Positions 26,015 to 36,188 of a stretch of 64,000 nt of DNA are shown one piece after another. Positions within the stretch are counted from its first letter, which is position 1. Every line of letters starts with the position of its first letter. The translations under genes were made by a program, and so were the position numbers. The stretch is from Bacteroidota bacterium (lineage in GTDB: Bacteria; Bacteroidota; Bacteroidia; Palsa-948), in assembly GCA_016195025.1 (NCBI GenBank), contig JACQAL010000016.1, forward strand, positions 1-64,000. The letters run 5' to 3'. A model generated the notes under the pieces. That model saw nothing but the letters and a program-made list of their open reading frames with translations. It was not told the DNA's origin and did no database searches.

Positions 26015-28306
26015 ATGGCAATTCAACGATTCAGGGCGCTCGAAGAGGTGCTCAGCAGAACACCGGTGCAGGTAGACCTGCCCAAAGCAACGGTATCAGA
26101 ATTTTATGGCGAGAATGTTTTTAATAAAGAGACCATGAAGAAATGGCTCTCGGAGAAAGCATACAAAAGCGTGCTCTCCGCCATTGAGCAGGGTACAAAA
26201 ATTGACCGCGCCATCGCAGATGACATTGCATCGAGCATGAAAGACTGGGCGGTAAGCAAAGGATGTTCGCATTACACGCATTGGTTTCAACCGCTGACAG
26301 GAACAACTGCCGAAAAGCACGATGCCTTTGCGCAAAATATTGAAGACGGAAAAGCGCTCGAGCGTTTTGATGGCGACCAGTTGGTACAGCAGGAACCAGA
26401 TGCTTCTTCTTTTCCGAGCGGAGGAATCCGAAGCACATTTGAAGCACGCGGTTACACAGCATGGGACCCAACTTCTCCCGCGTTCATTATCGGTCAAACG
26501 CTTTGCATTCCTACTATTTATATTTCTTACACCGGGGAATCGCTCGATTATAAAACTCCGCTGCTGAAAGCGATTCACGCGCTGGACAAATCTGCGGTAG
26601 ATGTCTGCCAGTATTTTGACAAGAATGTTACGAAAGTAAATTCCACTCTCGGTTGGGAACAGGAATATTTTTTAATTGACACTGCCTATTACAACGCCCG
26701 CCCTGATATTGCGTTCACGGGAAGAGCATTATTCGGTCACGCAGGTGCGAAGGGACAGCAGTTAGAAGACCATTACTTCGGTTCTATTCCGGAAAGAGTG
26801 CTCGCGTTCATACGCGATTTAGAAATTGAATGTTACCGTTTGGGAATTCCCGTTAAGACAAGACACAATGAAGTTGCTCCGAACCAATTTGAGTGCGCTC
26901 CCGTTTTTGAAGAAGCGAACCTTGCCGTTGACCACAATCTTCTTTTGATGGACATCATGGAAAAAGTTGCACGCAGGCATAACTTCCGCGTTCTCCTCCA
27001 CGAAAAACCTTTCGCGGGAATTAACGGAAGCGGAAAGCACAACAACTGGAGCATGTCAACCAACACAGGAAAAAATTTATTGTCTCCGGGAAAAACTCCG
27101 AAAACAAATTTGCAGTTCCTCACTTTCTTCGTGAACACGATAAAAGCGGTTCATGATAATGCAGATTTACTCCGCGCAGGAATTGCTTCAGCAGGAAACG
27201 ACCATCGCCTTGGCGCAAACGAAGCGCCTCCCGCAATTGTTTCCATCTTCATCGGAACACAATTGACAAAAGTTTTGGAAGACATCGAGAAAAAAGTGAA
27301 GACAGGAAAAATGACTCCGGAAGAAAAGACCGCATTGAAACTCAACATCGGGAAAATTCCTGAAATCCTTTTGGATAATACAGACCGCAACAGAACTTCT
27401 CCGTTCGCTTTCACAGGAAATAAATTTGAGTTCCGCGCTGTGGGTTCTTCTGCGAACTGCTCGCAGGCAATGACAATCCTGAATACTATCATGGCGAACC
27501 AATTAAACAAATTCAAAGCAGAAATTGACGCACAAACCAAGAAAGGAGTGGATAAAGACGAAGCGATCTTCAAAACGCTCCGCGAATACATCATCGCTAC
27601 CAAAAAGATCCTCTTCGAAGGAAACGGTTACAGCGAAGAATGGGTGAAAGAAGCGAAGAAGCGCGGGCTTAGCAACATTAAAACAACTCCTGAAGCACTG
27701 AAAGTTTATATGCGCAAAGAGTTTGTGAAACTTTTCGAGCAAAACAATATCATGACCGAGCGCGAACAGCACGCACGTTATGAAATTCACCTCGAGACAT
27801 ACATGAAAAAGATACAGATAGAATCTCGTATGATGGGAGAAATCGCGCTCGGGCAAATTATTCCTGCCGCGCTGAAATATCAATCTGCGCTGATAGAAAA
27901 TGTAAAAGGGTTGAAAGAGATTGCTTCGGTCGGAGCAGTTTCTCACGCAAAAGTTTCTTCCAAGAAAGCAGCCGTTTTTGCCGAAGGCGATTATGAATTC
28001 GAAGGAGGAAAACAACATGCTTCAGGAAATGGCGATGACATAAAAGTTTTGACAGGAACACAACTCGAAACCATCCGCGAAATTTCCGAACGTGTTTCCG
28101 CAATCAAAACCAACGTTTACAAAATGATAGATGCACGCAGAAAAGCAAACGCGCTTGAAGATGCGCAGGAAAAAGCAAACGCGTATTGCGAATATGTGAA
28201 ACCCTACTTCGATGAAATCCGTGAACACGCTGATAAATTAGAATTCATCGTGGACGATGAAATGTGGGCGCTTCCCAAATACCGCGAGATGCTTTTCACA
28301 CGCTGA
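26015..28306 (+). CDS. glnN: Glutamine synthetase type III
   Basis: 763 residues from ATG 26015 (MAIQRFRALEEV); an upstream in-frame ATG at 25937 would add a tail unlike the family. GSIII makes glutamine from glutamate, ammonia and ATP and is common in Bacteroidota. Seen: N-terminal YGENVFNKETMKKWL; SHYTHWFQPLTGTTAEKHD; GGIRSTFEARGYTAWDP; glutamate-binding NEVAPNQFECAPVFEEANLA; nucleotide/catalytic LLHEKPFAGINGSGKHNNWS; and NDHRLGANEAPPAI. Length is close to the usual ~730 residues. Forms dodecamers of stacked hexamer rings in the family. Followed by a strong terminator, so it is transcribed alone. Confidence 0.95.
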   Translation: MAIQRFRALEEVLSRTPVQVDLPKATVSEFYGENVFNKETMKKWLSEKAYKSVLSAIEQGTKIDRAIADDIASSMKDWAVSKGCSHYTHWFQPLTGTTAEKHDAFAQNIEDGKALERFDGDQLVQQEPDASSFPSGGIRSTFEARGYTAWDPTSPAFIIGQTLCIPTIYISYTGESLDYKTPLLKAIHALDKSAVDVCQYFDKNVTKVNSTLGWEQEYFLIDTAYYNARPDIAFTGRALFGHAGAKGQQLEDHYFGSIPERVLAFIRDLEIECYRLGIPVKTRHNEVAPNQFECAPVFEEANLAVDHNLLLMDIMEKVARRHNFRVLLHEKPFAGINGSGKHNNWSMSTNTGKNLLSPGKTPKTNLQFLTFFVNTIKAVHDNADLLRAGIASAGNDHRLGANEAPPAIVSIFIGTQLTKVLEDIEKKVKTGKMTPEEKTALKLNIGKIPEILLDNTDRNRTSPFAFTGNKFEFRAVGSSANCSQAMTILNTIMANQLNKFKAEIDAQTKKGVDKDEAIFKTLREYIIATKKILFEGNGYSEEWVKEAKKRGLSNIKTTPEALKVYMRKEFVKLFEQNNIMTEREQHARYEIHLETYMKKIQIESRMMGEIALGQIIPAALKYQSALIENVKGLKEIASVGAVSHAKVSSKKAAVFAEGDYEFEGGKQHASGNGDDIKVLTGTQLETIREISERVSAIKTNVYKMIDARRKANALEDAQEKANAYCEYVKPYFDEIREHADKLEFIVDDEMWALPKYREMLFTR

Positions 28307-28336
28307 TTGATTTAACACTTTGAGGTTAATAAGTTT

Positions 28337-28376
28337 AATCCCGCACGTAAAATTTTATGTGCGGGATTCTTTTTCT
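28337..28376 (+). terminator. Rho-independent terminator of glnN
   Basis: AATCCCGCAC (28337-28346), AT-rich loop, GTGCGGGATT (28359-28368), then CTTTTTCTTT. Ten-base-pair perfect stem 30 bp after the glnN stop. Confidence 0.85.
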
Positions 28377-28392
28377 TTGCTTTAAACTAAAA

Positions 28393-28424
28393 TTGCTTAA
28401 ATCTCAGTGAAAAGTATATATTTG
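28393..28424 (+). promoter_or_regulatory. Promoter of the PorE-like gene
   Basis: TTG (28393-28395), 21-bp spacer, TATATTTG (28417-28424), matching the Bacteroidota consensus. The leader to the ATG at 28519 is ~90 bases. Confidence 0.65.
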
Positions 28425-28518
28425 CCGACTAAAATTTGCCATTTGAAACAAAAAATCTATTTTAGCACCCAACTTTTAACAAACCATTCCCATCCATAAA
28501 GGGAGTAAAAACTTCGCC

Positions 28519-30681
28519 ATGATGAAAATGTATAAGAGTTTAAGTTTAATTGTTTGCACACTTTTTTGTGTCAGCACATTTGCGCAGAAAAATTTCTACA
28601 AAGAAGCGGAGAAAAAATATAATTCGCTTGAATATTTTGCCGCAATAGATTTATACAAGGCGGCATATAAAAAAGCGCCTAAGAAAATCAAACCCGAATG
28701 TCTTTGGAAAACTGCCGAATGCTATCGCCTCATCAACGATGTGAAGCAGGCGGAAATTTATTATCAGAAAGCCATAAAAGCAAAATGCGAACAATCCACC
28801 ATTGCTCAGTTGTATCTTGCCGATATGCTGAAGATGCAGGAAAAATATCCCGAAGCAAAATCAGAATACGAAAAATATTCAACGCTGGTTCCTTCCGACA
28901 AGCGCGGAACAAACGGCTCTAAGTCCTGCGAACTTGCGCAGAAGTGGAAAGATAATCCCACCCGCTATAAAGTTGAAAACATGGTGCAGATTAATACCAA
29001 AGATTGGGATTACGCGCCTATGTATGCTGAAAGAAAAAAATATACTACGCTGCTTTTTTCTTCCACTCGCCCGGGCGCAACCGGAGATATTGACCCCAAT
29101 GTGGGAGTTCTTTTCTCAGATTTGTTCATGACTAAAATTGACAAGAACGGAAAATGGAGCACACCCACTCCGCTTGCAGAACCTGTAAACACCAAGGTGA
29201 ATGAAGCCGCCTGCGTGCTGGATGAAAAAGGACAGAACATGTATTTCACACGCTGCGGTGTTTCAAAAGGGAAACACGAGAAGTGTCAGATTTTTTCAAC
29301 AGTAAAAAGAGGCCAGACATGGGACCCTCCTGTATTACTTCCCTTCAATGTTGACTCCTTTAATTTTGGGCATCCTGCACTCAGCAAGGATGAGAAGGTT
29401 ATGATTTTTGCTTCCGACATCATAGATAGTTTACATCCCGGCTATGGCGGATTGGATTTATATTACGTTACATGGGATGCAAAAACAAAACAATGGAGCA
29501 ACAAACCAATCAATCTTGGACCTGACATTAACACCGATGGCGATGAAGCATTTCCTTTTCTTCACTTTGATGGAACTCTTTATTTTGCCTCCAATGGTCA
29601 TTTAGGAATGGGAGGATTTGACCTTTTCCGTTCGGAGAAAACAGGAGAAAACAAATGGAGCAAACCAGAAAATATGCAATCGCCTATGAACTCTGCCGGA
29701 GATGATTTTGCAATTTGTTTTGAAAGCGACCACGAGCGCGGATATTTTACTTCCAACCGCTCAGGCGGAAAAGGAGGCGATGATATTTATTCATTCATAC
29801 TTCCTCCGCTGCTTTACATGCTCGAAGGAACTGTAACCGAAGAAATGACCAAACTTCCTGTTCCGGGCGCAACAGTAAAATTAGTTGGCTCCGATAACAG
29901 TTCTTTCGAACTTAAAACTGATGATAAAGGATATTATCGCTTTGAAGCGAACGGACAAGCGCGCTACATTAATTCAAACACTTCCTATGTAGTAAGCGCA
30001 TCCGCACTTGATGTGAAGACAAAAGATTTTCCTGACGGGCTTCTTGGAAATCCGAAAGCAAAAATCACAACAGTCGGATTGAAAGAATCCACCAACTTCA
30101 AACAGGATTTTGTGCTGAAGAAAATTGTAAGAGAGATGAGGATGCCGATGGTACTTTTCAATCTTGACAAATTCGATTTAGACCATCCTTCCAATCCGAA
30201 AGATTCGCTCGAATATCTTGTGAAAGTGATGACTGAAAATCCAAACATCACGGTTGAGTTGCAGGCGCACACCGATTACCGCAACGATGCCAAATACAAT
30301 CAAACACTTTCTTATAACCGCGCAAAAACCTGCGTGGATTATCTGGTAACTGAAAAAGGAATTGACCCCGCACGCATTTCTCCTGCCGGATATGGAAAAA
30401 GCCAGCCCGCCACGCTCGACAGAGACATTACGCTTCCCAGCGGAAAAACGGTAACAAAAGGAACTACTCTTACGCAAGGATGGATTGATAAAAATGTTTC
30501 TAAAAATAAAAACAAAGACGATTATGAAGCCGTGATGCAGATTAACCGAAGGGTTGTGTTTAAAGTATTGAGAAAAGATTATGTTCCTTCAGGAGTTAAA
30601 GAAGAAGGAGAGAAGAAAGCGCCCGAAATAAAAGTAATTGAAGAAAACAAAGGCGACAGCAAAACCGAGTGGGACGAGTAA
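28519..30681 (+). CDS. PorE-like T9SS-associated protein (TPR, PD40 propeller, carboxypeptidase-regulatory and OmpA domains)
   Basis: 720 residues. Signal peptide ~1-23 (SLIVCTLFCVSTFAQ). TPR region ~25-135 (AIDLYKAAYKKAPKKIKPE); PD40/WD-like propeller ~155-430 (LLFSSTRPGATG, MIFASD, YFTSNRSGGKGGDDIY); carboxypeptidase-regulatory-like domain ~435-535 (PGATVKLVGSDNSSFELKT); OmpA peptidoglycan-binding domain ~560-690 (VELQAHTDYRNDAKYNQTLS, NRAKTCVDYLVTEKGID, GYGKSQPA). This order is that of PorE of Porphyromonas gingivalis, which is thought to tie the T9SS to peptidoglycan; similar OmpA paralogues of unknown role are common, so the exact role is inferred. No lipobox, unlike some relatives. A terminator follows. 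Confidence 0.8.
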   Translation: MMKMYKSLSLIVCTLFCVSTFAQKNFYKEAEKKYNSLEYFAAIDLYKAAYKKAPKKIKPECLWKTAECYRLINDVKQAEIYYQKAIKAKCEQSTIAQLYLADMLKMQEKYPEAKSEYEKYSTLVPSDKRGTNGSKSCELAQKWKDNPTRYKVENMVQINTKDWDYAPMYAERKKYTTLLFSSTRPGATGDIDPNVGVLFSDLFMTKIDKNGKWSTPTPLAEPVNTKVNEAACVLDEKGQNMYFTRCGVSKGKHEKCQIFSTVKRGQTWDPPVLLPFNVDSFNFGHPALSKDEKVMIFASDIIDSLHPGYGGLDLYYVTWDAKTKQWSNKPINLGPDINTDGDEAFPFLHFDGTLYFASNGHLGMGGFDLFRSEKTGENKWSKPENMQSPMNSAGDDFAICFESDHERGYFTSNRSGGKGGDDIYSFILPPLLYMLEGTVTEEMTKLPVPGATVKLVGSDNSSFELKTDDKGYYRFEANGQARYINSNTSYVVSASALDVKTKDFPDGLLGNPKAKITTVGLKESTNFKQDFVLKKIVREMRMPMVLFNLDKFDLDHPSNPKDSLEYLVKVMTENPNITVELQAHTDYRNDAKYNQTLSYNRAKTCVDYLVTEKGIDPARISPAGYGKSQPATLDRDITLPSGKTVTKGTTLTQGWIDKNVSKNKNKDDYEAVMQINRRVVFKVLRKDYVPSGVKEEGEKKAPEIKVIEENKGDSKTEWDE

Positions 30682-30707
30682 GGAAAAGAAAAATATCTCT
30701 CATAAAG

Positions 30708-30741
30708 AATATCCCGATATTTGTCGGGATATTTTTTTTAT
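30708..30741 (+). terminator. Terminator hairpin after the PorE-like gene
   Basis: AATATCCCGA (30708-30717), loop TATTTG, TCGGGATATT (30724-30733), then T-run. Perfect 10-bp stem. The CCCGA/TCGGG core is the same as in three other palindromes of the window. Confidence 0.85.
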
Positions 30742-30749
30742 AGCAGGCA

Positions 30750-31934
30750 ATGAATCAATCAAGATATAATTTACGGGGAGTTTCCGCATCGAAGGAAGAT
30801 GTACACAATGCCATTAAGAAATTAGACAAAGGAATTTTTCCGAATGCGTTCTGCAAAATTGTTCCTGATTATTTGAGCGGAAGCAAATCGCATTGCGTGG
30901 TGATGCATGCCGATGGAGCAGGAACAAAATCTTCGCTGGCATATATTTATTGGAAAGAAGCGGGCGACTTATCCGTTTGGAAAGGAATCGCACAGGATGC
31001 GCTCGTAATGAACATTGATGATCTGCTCTGCGTGGGCGCGGTTGATACTATTTTAATTTCAACTACTATCGGCAGAAATAAAAATCTTATTCCCGGTGAA
31101 GTGATTTCAGAAATAATAAACGGAGTGGAAGAATTTTTAGCGAAGATGAGAAAATACGGAATCAACATCCGCTCCACAGGCGGAGAAACTGCGGATGTAG
31201 GAGATATTGTAAGAACTATTATAGTTGACTCAACGGTTGCTTGCAGAATGAAAAGAAAAAATATAGTAGATGAAAAAATAAAATCCGGAGATGTGATTGT
31301 CGGGCTTGCTTCTTTCGGAAAAGCAAAATACGAAGACGAATACAACGGAGGAATGGGCAGCAACGGACTTACTTCCGCGCGCCATGATGTGTTCTCAAAA
31401 ATCTATGCCGAGAAATATCCCGAGAGTTTTGACTCTGCAATTCCGAATGAAGTGATTTATTCAGGAACAAAAAAACTTACGGACTCAACAGAAATAAATG
31501 GTGTAGATGCAGGCAAACTCGTTCTTTCACCAACCCGCACTTACGCTCCTATAATAAAGAAAGTGCTGGATAAATTTCCCCCTTCAGGGGGCAAGGGGGC
31601 TCTTCACGGAATCATTCATTGTTCCGGTGGCGGACAAACCAAAGTGCTGAAGTTTGTGAAAGGATTACACATTATAAAGGATACTCTTTTTGAAACTCCT
31701 CCGCTGTTCAAATTAATTCAGCAGGAAAGTAAAACCGATTGGAAAGAAATGTATCAGGTCTTTAACATGGGACATCGGATGGAAATTTATGCCGATGAAA
31801 AAATCGCTTCGCAAATAATTTCCATTTCAAAATCGTTTGGTGTGGATGCGCAAGTAGTAGGAAGAGTTGAAAAATATTCAGACAAGAAAAACAAATTGAC
31901 TATAAATAGCAAGTACGGTGAATTTATTTATTGA
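30750..31934 (+). CDS. purM: Phosphoribosylformylglycinamidine cyclo-ligase (AIR synthetase)
   Basis: 394 residues; fifth step of purine synthesis, ATP-dependent ring closure of FGAM. Bacteroidota-type Pur[21 protein letters not shown], then [81 protein letters not shown], and [18 protein letters not shown]. An extra piece FPPSGGKGA (~276-284) just before HGIIHCSGG is encoded by a G-rich mini-palindrome at 31578-31599 that I judge to be an in-frame insertion. Start is ATG 30750, ten bases after the T-run of the terminator. Followed directly by prfA. Confidence 0.93.
   Translation: MNQSRYNLRGVSASKEDVHNAIKKLDKGIFPNAFCKIVPDYLSGSKSHCVVMHADGAGTKSSLAYIYWKEAGDLSVWKGIAQDALVMNIDDLLCVGAVDTILISTTIGRNKNLIPGEVISEIINGVEEFLAKMRKYGINIRSTGGETADVGDIVRTIIVDSTVACRMKRKNIVDEKIKSGDVIVGLASFGKAKYEDEYNGGMGSNGLTSARHDVFSKIYAEKYPESFDSAIPNEVIYSGTKKLTDSTEINGVDAGKLVLSPTRTYAPIIKKVLDKFPPSGGKGALHGIIHCSGGGQTKVLKFVKGLHIIKDTLFETPPLFKLIQQESKTDWKEMYQVFNMGHRMEIYADEKIASQIISISKSFGVDAQVVGRVEKYSDKKNKLTINSKYGEFIY
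31578..31599. repeat. G-rich mini-palindrome inside purM
   Basis: CCCCCTTCAGGGGGCAAGGG plus GG: an inverted repeat (CCCCCT/AGGGGG) followed by a G-run. The same design recurs at 60219-60252 and 60718-60757. Encodes part of [10 protein letters not shown]. Confidence 0.7.
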
Positions 31935-31936
31935 GC

Positions 31937-33016
31937 ATGGAAATCCTTGAGAGATTATCATCCCTGAAAAATCGTTTTGAAGAACTGGAACGAAAACTTT
32001 CCGACCCGAAAACAATGTCGGACATGAAACTTTTTGCCAAACTGAACAGAGAATACAAAGAACTCAAAGAAGTGGTGGATGCCTATCACGATTACAAAAA
32101 TATAATTGACAATATCGAGGGCTCAAAAGAAATTCTGCGAAAAGAAAAAGACGCGGAATTAATTTCAATGGCAAAAATGGAAATCGAAGAACTAATTCCG
32201 AAGAAAGAGCAGATGGAAGAGCACCTCAAGAAGCTTTTAATTCCGAAAGACCCGGAGGATGAAAAAAATGCAATCATAGAAATCCGCGCGGGAACCGGAG
32301 GAGATGAAGCGGGATTGTTCGTGGGAGATTTGTACCGGATGTACACGCGCTACCTGGATAAAAAAGGATTCCGTTATGAAACGGTGGATAGTTCTCCCGG
32401 AACATTAGGTGGATTCAAAGAAGTGATTATTGAAGTCACAGGCGAAAATGCGTATGGCACTTTAAAATTTGAGAGCGGAGTTCACCGCGTTCAGCGCGTG
32501 CCCGCTACTGAACAGCAGGGAAGAGTTCATACTTCGGCAGTGTCTGTGGCAGTTCTTCCCGAAGCGGAAGAAGTGGATGTACAAATTAATCCTGCCGATA
32601 TTGAAATTCAAACTGCGCGTTCGAGCGGTGCGGGCGGACAAAACGTAAACAAAGTGGAAACAAAAGTAATGCTCACGCATAAGCCGAGCGGAATTGTCAT
32701 CACCTGCCAGGAAAGCCGTTCGCAGTTAGACAACAGAACGAAAGCGATGCAAATGCTCCGTACAAAATTGTACGAGAACGAATATAAAAAACACATGGAT
32801 GCCATCGCGAAGAAGCGCAAAACAATGGTTTCAACAGGTGACCGCTCTGCAAAAATCCGCACCTACAATTATGCGCAAAGCCGCGTAACCGACCATCGCA
32901 TTGGAATGAGCATCCATAATCTTCCTTCCTTCATGGATGGAAATATTCAGGAGATGATGGATGCATTGCAAGTAGCAGAAAATGCCGAAAGATTGAAAGA
33001 AGGGGCAATGATATAA
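31937..33016 (+). CDS. prfA: Peptide chain release factor 1
   Basis: 359 residues from ATG 31937, two bases after the purM stop; a TTG six bases earlier (31931) would overlap purM and is less likely. Releases completed proteins at UAG/UAA codons. The recognition tripeptide region reads [18 protein letters not shown] (PAT, as in RF1), and the peptidyl-transfer motif is [14 protein letters not shown]-terminal coiled coil ([20 protein letters not shown]). The coupling purM-prfA is common in Bacteroidota. Its stop is 2 bp from the stop of the convergent carboxylase gene. Confidence 0.95.
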   Translation: MEILERLSSLKNRFEELERKLSDPKTMSDMKLFAKLNREYKELKEVVDAYHDYKNIIDNIEGSKEILRKEKDAELISMAKMEIEELIPKKEQMEEHLKKLLIPKDPEDEKNAIIEIRAGTGGDEAGLFVGDLYRMYTRYLDKKGFRYETVDSSPGTLGGFKEVIIEVTGENAYGTLKFESGVHRVQRVPATEQQGRVHTSAVSVAVLPEAEEVDVQINPADIEIQTARSSGAGGQNVNKVETKVMLTHKPSGIVITCQESRSQLDNRTKAMQMLRTKLYENEYKKHMDAIAKKRKTMVSTGDRSAKIRTYNYAQSRVTDHRIGMSIHNLPSFMDGNIQEMMDALQVAENAERLKEGAMI

Positions 33017-33018
33017 AA

Positions 33019-34533
33019 TCACAGCGGAATATTCCCGTGCTTTTTCTTCGGAAGTTTGTCCGCCTTGTTCTCCAGCATTTTGAAAGCTGAAATTAATTTA
33101 TCACGGGTTTGCTCCGGCAAAATCACTTCATCAATATAGCCGCGCTCTGCCGCACGATAAGGATTTGCAAAATGCTCCACGTATTCTTTTTCTTTCTGCG
33201 CTAAATCTTTTTCTCCCTTGAAAATAATTTCCACCGCGCCTTTCGCGCCCATCACTGCAATTTCAGCAGTGGGCCATGCATAATTCATGTCGGCACCAAT
33301 GTGCTTTGAGTTCATTACATCGTAAGCGCCTCCGTATGCCTTGCGCGTAATCACTGTTACGCGCGGAACGGTTGCTTCGCAGAATGCATACAAAAGTTTT
33401 GCCCCGTTGGAAATAATTGCATTCCACTCCTGGTCGGTGCCGGGAAGAAAACCGGGAACATCTTCAAAAACCAAAAGCGGAATATTGAACGAGTCGCAGA
33501 AGCGAACGAAGCGCGCGGCTTTTTGCGAAGCGTGAATATCGAGAACTCCTGCGAGAAATGCCGGCTGGTTTGCCACAATGCCGATGCTTCTTCCTGCTAA
33601 TCTTGCAAAACCAACTACAATATTCTCTGCAAAATTTTTATGCACTTCGAAAAATGTTTCTGAGTCAACCGCTCCGTTAATCACATCGCGCATATCGTAC
33701 GGCTGGTTGGGATTTTCGGGAATGATATTAGTCAGGAGTTCGAAGTTCGGAGAAGACAAATCTGAAAGAACAGGAACATCGTCTTCGCAATTCTGCGGAA
33801 TGTAAGAGAGAAGTTTCTTTATATAATTAATGCACTCCAACCCGTTAGCGCAGGAGAAATGCGCCACGCCACTTTTTGCTGAATGAACTGATGCTCCTCC
33901 GAGTTCTTCGCTGGTTACTTCTTCGTGCGTAACAGTTTTCACAACGTTTGGCCCGGTCACAAACATGTAAGAAGTATTTTCCACCATCAAAATAAAATCA
34001 GTGATGGCAGGAGAATAAACCGCTCCGCCCGCGCAAGGCCCCATCACGGCAGAAATCTGCGGAATGACTCCGGATGCCAACGTGTTTCTGTAAAAAATAT
34101 CCGCATAGCCGCCCAGCGAAACAACTCCTTCCTGAATTCTTGCGCCACCGCTGTCATTCAATCCAATCACTGGCGCACCGTTTTTCATAGCTAAATCCAT
34201 CACGCGGCAAATTTTTTCTGCGTGCGCTTCGGAAAGCGAGCCGCCAAACACGGTGAAGTCCTGTGCAAAAACATAAACTAATCTTCCGTGAATGGTGCCG
34301 TAGCCGGTTACCACTCCATCGCCTAAATATTTTTCTTTCTCCAAACCGAATTCCTGCGAGCGGTGTGTAACAAACATTCCTATTTCTTCAAAACTTCCTT
34401 CATCCAACAAAAAATGAAGCCGCTCACGCGCAGTGAGTTTACCTTTCTTGTGCTGCGATTCGATTCGTTTTTCTCCTCCGCCCAATTGCGCTTCGGAGAT
34501 TTTTTTATTCAGTTCTGAAATTTTTTTATTCAC
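33019..34533 (-). CDS. Acyl-CoA carboxylase beta subunit (propionyl-/methylmalonyl-CoA type carboxyltransferase)
   Basis: 504 residues, biotin-dependent carboxyltransferase of the PccB/MmdA family. N-terminal half: [76 protein letters not shown]-terminal half: [58 protein letters not shown]. It moves a carboxyl group between biotin and propionyl-CoA; whether in a carboxylase or a sodium-pumping decarboxylase cannot be told, as no alpha or biotin-carrier subunit is nearby. Monocistronic on the minus strand. Confidence 0.9.
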   Translation of the reverse strand: MNKKISELNKKISEAQLGGGEKRIESQHKKGKLTARERLHFLLDEGSFEEIGMFVTHRSQEFGLEKEKYLGDGVVTGYGTIHGRLVYVFAQDFTVFGGSLSEAHAEKICRVMDLAMKNGAPVIGLNDSGGARIQEGVVSLGGYADIFYRNTLASGVIPQISAVMGPCAGGAVYSPAITDFILMVENTSYMFVTGPNVVKTVTHEEVTSEELGGASVHSAKSGVAHFSCANGLECINYIKKLLSYIPQNCEDDVPVLSDLSSPNFELLTNIIPENPNQPYDMRDVINGAVDSETFFEVHKNFAENIVVGFARLAGRSIGIVANQPAFLAGVLDIHASQKAARFVRFCDSFNIPLLVFEDVPGFLPGTDQEWNAIISNGAKLLYAFCEATVPRVTVITRKAYGGAYDVMNSKHIGADMNYAWPTAEIAVMGAKGAVEIIFKGEKDLAQKEKEYVEHFANPYRAAERGYIDEVILPEQTRDKLISAFKMLENKADKLPKKKHGNIPL

Positions 34534-34683
34534 GGCTATATAATAAGGCAGGCAAACCTACGAAATAATAATCTTCACACAATCTTCACACCATATTCAT
34601 TAGCATGAAAAATTTTCAGCAGAAAAATTAAAATTTAAAATCAATTTTTTCTAAGAATATTTTTTTAATTTTAAAAACATTTT

Positions 34684-35001
34684 ATGGCGATTTACTGGAT
34701 ATACCTTTTGCTGGGAATTATTTTTGAAGTGCTGGGAACGGTCTGCATGAAAATGGCGGACGGCTTCACCAAACTTGTTCCGTCAATTTTAGTTTTTCTT
34801 TTTTACGGCTTGTGTTTGGTTTTCTTAACGCTTGTTTTCAAAAAGCTTGACATTGGCGTAACCTATGCCATCTGGGCGGGCATTGGCACTGCGCTCACCG
34901 CAATTATCGGCTTTGTATATTTTCAGGAACCTGTCACAATTGTAAAAATATCTTCCATTGTTCTTATCATAATCGGAATAATGGGGCTTGAACTTTTTTA
35001 A
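34684..35001 (+). CDS. Small multidrug resistance (SMR/EmrE-type) transporter
   Basis: 105 residues, four predicted membrane helices (~4-22, 32-50, 58-78, 85-103). The proton/substrate-coupling Glu is present in helix 1 (IIFEVLGTVCMKMADGFTK), and YAIWAGIGTA matches the YAIWxGxG motif of EmrE. SMR proteins export cationic drugs, guanidinium-like compounds or polyamines in exchange for protons; the substrate is unknown here. 19 bp before the reductase gene, so the two may be co-transcribed. Confidence 0.88.
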   Translation: MAIYWIYLLLGIIFEVLGTVCMKMADGFTKLVPSILVFLFYGLCLVFLTLVFKKLDIGVTYAIWAGIGTALTAIIGFVYFQEPVTIVKISSIVLIIIGIMGLELF

Positions 35002-35019
35002 AGAACTAATATTTGCTTT

Positions 35020-36180
35020 ATGAATTTATTCATCACTGGAACAACGGGATTTTTAGGCGGGGAACTTTTGATTAACTTTTCAAAGAGAAAAGAAATTGAA
35101 AAAATATTCTGCCTGGTGCGCGCTGAATCAAAAGAGGAAGCAGATGAGCGCCTGAAAAAAGTTTTTGAACTGCACGAAGATTTTTATGACCCGGATAAAA
35201 TAATTGCAGTTACCGGCAACCTTGCGCAAAATGATTTGGCTGAACAACTCTGCAATAATAAATCTCTCCAGGATGTAAACGCAATTGTTCATGCCGCTGC
35301 AGACACTAATTTTTCTCCCATTTATGATGACATAGTAGAACAAATTAATATTCACGGACTGGAAAAAATTCTGAAGTGGGGCAAAGCATTAAAAAATCTT
35401 GAAACATTCTTGTACATAGGTACCGCTACCATTTGCGGAATGGATATTAAAAACCGAATCGTAAAAGAAGATGAATCTCCGAATGAACACGTCAAACATC
35501 TTGTCAAATACACTGAAACAAAAATGCGCGGTGAAATTATGATTCGCCAGTATCTTCCAAAAGAAAAAATTTTAATCGCACGCCCTTCCATCATTATGGG
35601 AGATACTCGCCCGTGGGTGCCGCGCTCGTATGTAATTATGTGGGCGCTTGCGGCAATTAATTTATTACGCCTTGTTCCGATTAATCCAAATTCACAACTT
35701 GATATCATTCCCGTGGATTATGCTTCGAACGCAATTGTGAATCTTCTTTTTTCAAAAAGAAAATATTCTGTGTACCATATTTCTTCCGGTGAAAAATCTG
35801 CAACTACTCCGTTCAAAGCCACCAAAGCCATTGAACATTATTTTCCGCACAGGCCTGAATTCAGTTTTGTTGGAAGAGAACTAATTCGCGAGGTACGTCT
35901 TTGGGCGCGCAAGCAATTAAACGGGCACAACACGCTGAAAAATTACCGCGAGCATTTGAACTACTGGAACGATATTTTTGATGATGCAACCGATTTAAGA
36001 ATTTTAATGGGCGGGCTGGAACCGTATCTTGATTTTATCGAATTAGGACAAGTATTTGACAACTCGCGTTTACTGGAAGATGTAAAGATTGGTTTGCCGG
36101 AACCCGCTCATGAATATATGAAACGTTCTGCGCAATACTTAGATAACATTGACATCTTTTCAGATGCGCTTGCTCCGTAA
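35020..36180 (+). CDS. Extended short-chain dehydrogenase / thioester-reductase-like protein
   Basis: 386 residues. N-terminal Rossmann motif FITGTTGFLGGELL (GxxGxxG), HAAADTNF, and active-site YTETKMRGE (Tyr-x-x-x-Lys). The sequence resembles the NAD_binding_4 family found in fatty acyl-CoA reductases and thioester reductase domains (ARPSIIMGDTRPWVP). The C-terminal ~120 residues (from HRPEFSFVGRELI) have no obvious motif. Substrate unknown; a lipid or acyl thioester is a reasonable guess. Converges with sucB, 8 bp between stops. Confidence 0.8.
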   Translation: MNLFITGTTGFLGGELLINFSKRKEIEKIFCLVRAESKEEADERLKKVFELHEDFYDPDKIIAVTGNLAQNDLAEQLCNNKSLQDVNAIVHAAADTNFSPIYDDIVEQINIHGLEKILKWGKALKNLETFLYIGTATICGMDIKNRIVKEDESPNEHVKHLVKYTETKMRGEIMIRQYLPKEKILIARPSIIMGDTRPWVPRSYVIMWALAAINLLRLVPINPNSQLDIIPVDYASNAIVNLLFSKRKYSVYHISSGEKSATTPFKATKAIEHYFPHRPEFSFVGRELIREVRLWARKQLNGHNTLKNYREHLNYWNDIFDDATDLRILMGGLEPYLDFIELGQVFDNSRLLEDVKIGLPEPAHEYMKRSAQYLDNIDIFSDALAP

Positions 36181-36188
36181 ATTTGCAA

